In this document: in pieces, positions 59,287 through 64,000 of the stretch
Numbering within the stretch: the first letter of the stretch is position 1
How the letters are laid out: each line of letters starts with the position of its first letter
NCBI GenBank assembly: GCA_013400975.1
Contig: WBMZ01014168.1
Location: forward strand, 1-64,000
DNA length: 64,000 bases
Reading direction: 5' to 3'
Source of the DNA: Atrichornis clamosus
Taxonomy: Eukaryota > Chordata > Aves > Passeriformes > Menuridae
Made by a program: the position numbers and the translations under genes
Notes under the pieces: model-generated
The model's input: the letters and a program-made list of their open reading frames with translations, nothing else
Databases searched by the model: none
What the model was told of the DNA's origin: nothing

Positions 59287-59745
59287 GTAAGACACTGCTG
59301 GCAGGGGGGGCTCTGCAGCAGCTCCCTGTCCAGCCTTAGGTCCCAAATTCCAGGCTCCTGGCTTGGCCAGCGGGTCTCTGTCCTGATCCTGGGGGAAGGG
59401 TTTGCCTCCTGGAAGAGGCTGTTGGCAGGAAGGGGAGGGGACGGGAGGCAGGAGGGCAGCACAGGGAATGCCAGGCTTTGTGGGTCACCGCTGGAGGGGG
59501 AGGTTTTCCCAGGGATCGTAGAATCTTAGAGTCATGGAATTGTTAAGGTTGGAAAAGAGTCCTAAGGTCACGGAGTCCCAGGGCTGGGCCAGTGAGGAGC
59601 CGAGTTCCAGATCCGTGGTGTTCCTCGTGCGAAGGGGGCACCAGGGCAGCAGCAGCAGCGCTGCCTTCGTGGGCCACCCCCCTGCCTCCCCTGCTCTCCC
59701 TCCCAGCCCAGTCTGCGCTTCACCCAAAGCCCTCTTTCCTTGCAG
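59287..59745. other. Intron 19 (459 bp)
   Basis: Unique except for a short antisense CR1 tail at 59516-59582. Acceptor cctctttccttgcag. Confidence 0.88.
59516..59582 (-). mobile_element. CR1 tail remnant in intron 19, antisense
   Basis: tcgtagaatcttagagtcat followed by ggaattgttaaggttggaaa and ggtcacggagtccca is the inverted 3' end of an older CR1 subfamily. Confidence 0.75.
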
Positions 59746-59896
59746 CTCCATGGAAATCGGGCTCCCTGAGGGGTTCCCCAGCCTCTCCCACTGGCTCTAC
59801 AACCAGACTGACACGGTGCTCCAGGGGCTGGTGAAACAGGGGGACCCTCAGCAGGTCATTGAGTACTCCCTGGCCCTCGTCACCATCCTGAATGAG
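59746..59896 (+). CDS. PKD1: PKD1 exon 20 (REJ module)
   Basis: 151 bp (human 160), phase 2 to phase 0, residues 2518-2568. It reads SMEIGLPEGFPSLSHWLYNQ, TDTVLQGLVKQGDPQQVIEY and SLALVTILNE. The last block is nearly identical to human QADPQHVIEYSLALVTVLNE. The three missing codons lie in the variable part after LPE. Confidence 0.97.
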
Positions 59897-60857
59897 GTAA
59901 CGCAGCTCTTTCTGCCCAGGAGGGGCCTCCAGCAGTCCTTGCAATCACCAGGAGAGTTCCTGGGCCAGTTTTTAACAGCAGTGTAGGGAAATGACTAATT
60001 CTGCAATTTTTCCATGGAAATCAGTGGATGTGAGTGGAGCTGGGCTGCAGCTCTTTCCTTGCTTCAGAATGAAGAACAAGCTGCAGACTCACAGTGACCA
60101 GGGACAGCAGAGGGGCTGCAAAGTCAGGCACAGGTCTTGAAGAAGGCAGTGGCCTGGGTGTCTCCCATGCTGCTTCTTTTTCACCCTCATATTCAGAGTT
60201 TTTCCTCTTTACTGCCAACCTCAAGTCTAAATATTGCGTTTACAAACAGAATCCTAGCCCAAATTCCCCCACTTCCTTGGTGCTCCCCCTGAGCCGGCCC
60301 CTGCAGGGCTGGGAGCTCCCTGTACCTGCTCAGGTGATGCTCTGGGTGCTCAGGAGACCTCCTTGTCCTGGCAGCTGAGGTAATTCAGCTGGAAAAACCT
60401 TCTACCTGCATACAAGGCTCCTAATCCACAGTGCAGGAGCATCACCCTGCTCGCAGGACCCACTGTCACTCCTACCTCAGGTGGGGCCCAGTCCTTCTAT
60501 GTGCATCCCTATAGGCAGGGCACAAATTCCATGTTTTCCTGCCCAGGAAGAGCCTGCTGCACACCTGGAAGCCAGGCAGGGACGATCCCCCTGAGCACAG
60601 GCACTCAGCTGGAGAGGGACTCCGCTCTGGGTACTACTTGGCTGCTGAGTGCAAGGCTGTTAAGATAATTGCTTGGAGAACAGAAGTGAAATTGAGGAAG
60701 TTCTGCTGGAAAACCAGCTCATTAGATCCCTCTGGGGAGAAGCAGAGGCAGGAGATGAGGAGTGCAGGGAACAGGTGACTTCAGCTCAGCTCGGCAGCCT
60801 CTTCACTCTGTGTTTTCACTCCACCTTCCTCACTCTGCTTTATTCCCCCCTCCCCAG
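59897..60857. other. Intron 20 (961 bp)
   Basis: Unique sequence, no repeat or gene recognised. Acceptor attcccccctccccag. Confidence 0.87.
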
Positions 60858-61010
60858 TACGAGCGATCCATGCTGCTGGAACCTGCGGCTGGGAAGGAAT
60901 TTGAGCTCCGGACCTGGACTCGGAACAACATCACAGAAACGCTGAACTCCCTGAAGGTGAACACGGTGGACGACATCCAGCAGATCTCGGCTGCCCTGGC
61001 GCAGTGCACG
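60858..61010 (+). CDS. PKD1: PKD1 exon 21 (REJ module)
   Basis: 153 bp, same as human; phase 0; residues 2569-2619. It reads YERSMLLEPAAGKEFELRTW, TRNNITETLNSLKVNTVDDI and QQISAALAQCT. The blocks NITETL, VDDIQQI and AALAQC are identical to the human protein I recall. Confidence 0.97.
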
Positions 61011-61233
61011 GTGCGTTCCCTGTCCCCACCTCCTCCCCTCCAGCTGCTCCTCAGTCCTTGCTGTGCTTCCCTGGATCTCTCCCCGCGCAGAGGGGACAGA
61101 TATCAGCAGTTGGCATCGTCAGGGTTCTGTGGTGATGTCCTGGGGACTGCCAGCTCTGCCCCTGAGAGCTCTGTGCTGCTTCTCTGGTACCTGCAGGTGG
61201 AGACTGCAGGAGAGGCCTCCACAGGCGGGGGGA

Positions 61234-61620
61234 TCAGAGAATCCTGGAATGGTGCTGGAAGGGGCCTCAAAGCTCATCCCATTCCACCCCCTGCCATGGG
61301 CAGGGACACCTTCCACTATCCCAGGTTGCTCCAACCTGGCCTTGGACATTTCCAGGGATGGGGCAGCCACAGCTTCTCTGGGCACCCCCACACTCACGGG
61401 GTAGAGTTTCTTCCTAATATCCAACCTAATTTACCCTTTTTCAGCTTAAAGCCATCCCTCTTTGTCCTGTCACTGCAGGCCCTTGTCCCAAGTCCCTCTC
61501 CAGCTCTCCTGGAGCCCCTTGAGGCACTGGAAGGGGCTCTGAGATGTCCTGAAGCCTTCTCTTCTCCAGGTGAACACCCCCAGCTCTCTCAGCCTGGCTC
61601 CCGAGCAGAGGGGCTCCAGA
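61234..61620 (-). mobile_element. Longer CR1 fragment in intron 21, antisense
   Basis: It starts atcagagaatcctggaatgg, passes tgccatgggcagggacacct and agagtttcttcctaatatcc, and reaches cactgcaggcccttgtccca and cagctctctcagcctggctc. That takes it about 390 bp into the element, near the end of ORF2. A short internal deletion removed part of the ttgctccaagcc block. Confidence 0.9.
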
Positions 61621-63088
61621 AGCACTGGAATAAATTATTGAGGGAGTTGCAGAATCTCTGAGGACAGACTGGGCTCCCATCAGGAGCAGCACGAGTAGAG
61701 CCAGACCTGCCTTGGGCCAGGGGCCAGTGCCCGGGTCTGATTCTCCCCCCAGCCTTGTTTCTTCCCTACAAGATGGGAAAGCCCTTCCTGCGCTGCTCTG
61801 CTGCTCACTGGAAGCACCATGTTCCCCCTTTGGCAGCTCCAGTTCCCAGTGCTGGGGCTGCTGCCTGGTGGATTTAGGAGGGAAGAGAGCCCAGTTATAT
61901 AATGAGTGCACTTGGGGTTTGGTGCTCAGCCAGGCTGCTCTGGCTCCTCCTCCCCGCCCTCCCTGATCTTTGCTTTGGGGACTGGAGTCAGACACCTTGG
62001 CCCTGGCTGTGCTTCCCCTCCAGCCAGGTCAGTGATGGCCACATCCTGCATCCCACTCGCAGAGCCCTGTTCTGCTCCCTTCCCTGCTTCTGAGCCTGCA
62101 GACCCCAAAAATCCCTTCTGTTCCTCTTTGTCCCAGGTTTGGGGTTCAGCACATCCCGTTCCATGCTGGACTGTTTTGTGTCTGTCTCTCCCACCTCCTC
62201 CTGCCTCGTGACTTGATCCTGCTGTGGAAGCTTAGGTCTAGAAATAGAATTTTTATTCCACAGAAAAAGCTGACATTCCAGGATTACTTCGTGCTCTGGG
62301 TTGGAATGAAAAGCTTAGGAAAACAGTACTCTAGAATGTCCCAAGTGGTTGAGACAAGTGGAGCTCACACATTCCTTTCCTGCAGAAGTGTCCATCAGGG
62401 CTGATACATTCTTGATTTTACCTACAAGGGAGAGGAAAAACCAGAATTGGTTTCTCCTGGAGGAAAGAAAAAAAAAAAATCTTCTTGGTCGATTCCCCTC
62501 CCTAAGCAGGAGCTGCCCTTGGGAGGTTCCTCCCCACAGCCCAGTTTCATCCCCACCTCCCTGACTCCCGACTTGTGCACCCCACACAGCCTGTCCTGGC
62601 TGCTCAGGGCTCACAGACAAAGCAGAAAAGGAGGAATTCAAGACCTGCAGATGCTGTTTTGATTCTTCACCAAAACAGATGGTGAATCACGGCTGAATCC
62701 TGTGATGATTAAAAGAAAAAAAGATGAATAAGAGCTAGGAAGGAGGTTGTAACAGCTTCCATGTGTTGCCTGAGTCCCGCCCATCCAGCCCTCGAGAGTG
62801 CGGGAAGCTCCAGGCCATGGCTGGAACATTCTGTTTCTTGGACACATCTGGGAGCAGAGGGAGGGACATCCATCATGCCTGAGTGGCAGGGTCCCTCCCA
62901 CAGCCTTCAGGAGTGTTTGGACACTGGAATGGATTCAGTTGGGGCTAAATCCTGCTCCCACTGCAGGTAGCAGAGTGGATGGAGGAATCCTGTCCAGCTC
63001 TTTCTGGTTGGTTTCTGTAGGAAGAGTGTGTGGTCCCAAAGGGGAGATGTGCCTGGTCCTTATGAGTGAACACTGGGGAACATGAATG

Positions 63089-63257
63089 TAGAATCATTGA
63101 ACCCTGGAATGGCTTGGATTGGAAGGACCTTAAATCCCACCCAGTCCCACCCCTGCCATGGGCAGGGACACCTTCCGCTATCCCAGGGTGCTCCAAGCCA
63201 CGTGCAGCCTGGCCTTGGGCACTTCCAGGGATCCAGGGGCAGCCATCTCTGGGCAGA
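63089..63257 (-). mobile_element. CR1 fragment in intron 21, antisense
   Basis: tagaatcattgaaccctgga, tgccatgggcagggacacct, agggtgctccaagccacgtg and agggatccaggggcagccat identify an antisense CR1 3' end. Confidence 0.9.
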
Positions 63258-63555
63258 CATATGCTGCCTTCAGTCCTCTTTCCAACCCAAAAGCATCCTC
63301 TGCCAGGCTCTGGTGTGCCTGCCTGTGCACTGGCACATTGGAATGTCGTGGGAGGTGGATGGGCGAGTCTTGGAGACACCAACAGCTCTCAGTGTGAGCT
63401 GGGCAGCCTCTGCTGTCCCCTCCCCAGGGCTGGACAGAGCAGGGGGGACTTCCAGAGTGAAAAGGTCTCCTCAGGTCTCTTCAGGACTTCCCCACAGCTG
63501 CCTCCCTCTTTCCCTGGGGTGTTCCTGCTCCGTCAGACCCTGCTTCCCTTTGCAG

Positions 63556-63700
63556 GTGGTGAGCAAGGAGCTGGTGTGCAAGTCATGCCTGACAAGGACC
63601 CTGAACAAGCTGGAGACCATGATGACCATCCTGCAAGGGGAGACCACCCAGGGCACGGTGACACCCACTGGCATTGCTGACAACATCCTCAACATCACAG
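63556..63700 (+). CDS. PKD1: PKD1 exon 22 (REJ module), last exon in the window
   Basis: 145 bp, same as human; phase 0 to phase 1; residues 2620-2667 plus one base. It reads VVSKELVCKSCLTRTLNKLE, TMMTILQGETTQGTVTPTGI and ADNILNIT. It matches human ELVCRSCLKQTLHKLEAMM and GTVTPTAIGDSILNITG. A second AG at 63562-63563 would shift the frame by 8 bases, so the first acceptor (ccctttgcag) is chosen. Donor ACAG|gtgagc. Confidence 0.97.
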
Positions 63701-64000
63701 GTGAGCTCTGTCCTGCAGGGTGGGGACGCGGGACAGGGGCAGGAGGAGGCCGAGGGGAGCTTTGCAGGCTCCCTCCTCTGCCCCTGGGGCTTTGGCCTTC
63801 TCAGGCTGCCAGGAAATTGCGTCTGACATTTGGAGTGTGGCATCCCAGAATTCTCTTCTGACTGCACTTTTCCCAGGGATGTCCTGGCTTTGGCAGCTGC
63901 CTCTGTGGACATTTAAATCTGACAGTTGTTAATAAACTCACTAATACTCCTAATAAACTCACGAATACTCCAGGGAATTCTCTTTTTAGTAAACAATGAG
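63701..64000. other. Intron 22, first 300 bases
   Basis: Unique GC-rich start, then an AT-rich end with a 21-bp direct duplication (taataaactcac + taatactcc or gaatactcc) at 63930-63971. Exon 23 is not reached. Confidence 0.8.
63930..63971 (+). repeat. 21-bp direct duplication
   Basis: Two adjacent copies, 63930-63950 and 63951-63971, differing at one base (ctaatactcc against cgaatactcc). Confidence 0.95.

Larger units (their letters stand above)
61011..63555. other. Intron 21 (2545 bp)
   Basis: Ordinary mixed sequence with two antisense CR1 pieces and an A12 run near 62468-62479. There is no long polypyrimidine tract here, unlike human intron 21. Short open frames on both strands (up to 184 codons) have no signature. 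Confidence 0.87.
1..64000 (+). other. PKD1: PKD1 (polycystin-1) gene, 5' half, exons 1 (partial) to 22
   Basis: One spliced gene spans the whole window. Twenty-two exons with GT-AG junctions join into a single open frame of 2667 codons starting at base 2. The order of modules is diagnostic of polycystin-1: LRRNT, two LRRs, LRRCT, WSC, PKD repeat, C-type lectin, LDL-A-like module, fifteen more PKD repeats, REJ. In the family the protein sits in the primary cilium and at cell contacts as a complex with polycystin-2, and a GPS site separates the large ectodomain from eleven membrane spans; both lie beyond the right edge. The start codon, signal peptide and stop codon are also outside the window. 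Many exon lengths equal those I recall for human PKD1, and all phases agree. No stop or frameshift breaks the frame, so the gene looks functional. Intron 1 takes half of the window; exons 2-22 occupy about 30.5 kb. Confidence 0.97.

Noticed and set aside
63562..63563. Alternative acceptor AG inside exon 22
   Set aside because: It would remove 8 bases and break the frame, while the upstream acceptor gives the conserved length of 145 bp.
1..64000. A tandem PKD1 pseudogene, as found next to the human gene
   Set aside because: Each exon appears once, in order, with intact frame; no second set of exon fragments is visible in the window.
1..64000. CRISPR arrays, operons, prophage or bacterial defence systems
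   Set aside because: The tandem repeats are direct head-to-tail minisatellites without unique spacers, and the sequence is plainly vertebrate (GT-AG introns, CR1).

Overview
The window is a 64 kb piece of a bird genome, most likely a neoavian and quite possibly a songbird. The evidence is about 22 fragments of CR1 retrotransposons with the typical avian 3' end, tail repeats related to ATTCTATGA, and spliceosomal GT-AG introns. It carries one gene on the + strand: the 5' half of PKD1, which encodes polycystin-1, a very large receptor-like membrane protein of primary cilia and cell contacts that partners with the PKD2 channel. No second gene, RNA gene, prophage, operon or CRISPR array is visible.

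Layout: bases 1-84 are the end of exon 1 (CpG-rich, LRR N-flank); the signal peptide and promoter lie left of the window. Intron 1 is about 33.1 kb (85-33232). It holds most of the CR1 pieces, one LINE reverse-transcriptase remnant, a CpG-rich patch with a perfect CArG box, and a 20-bp minisatellite broken by a 138-base assembly gap (27210-27347). From 33233 the gene is compact: exons 2-22 run to 63700 and the window ends inside intron 22. All junctions are phase-consistent and give one open frame of 2667 codons plus one base (about 8.0 kb of coding sequence). Twelve internal exons (2, 3, 4, 6, 9, 12, 13, 14, 17, 18, 21 and 22) have the same length as I recall for human PKD1. The rest differ by multiples of three.

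Domain order along the frame: LRRNT, two leucine-rich repeats and LRRCT (exons 1-4); WSC and the first PKD repeat (exon 5); C-type lectin (exons 6-7); linker (8-9); LDL-A-like six-cysteine module (10); PKD repeats (11-15, twelve of them in the 3.6 kb exon 15); REJ module (end of 15 to 22). The GPS cleavage site, the eleven membrane spans, the PLAT domain and the coiled-coil tail must lie to the right.

I did not find a new biological system. The best leads are local. A 71-bp CpG-rich VNTR runs to within ten bases of the exon 19 acceptor. Intron 8 is 81 bp, stop-free and in frame, with a cryptic internal donor. Inverted CR1 pairs flank exons 7-10 and exons 11-16. A CArG/CRE-like patch sits in intron 1 beside the minisatellite. 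The long polypyrimidine tract known from human intron 21 is absent. Residue numbers below count from the first in-frame codon of the window (base 2). Comparisons with human PKD1 are from memory, not from an alignment.
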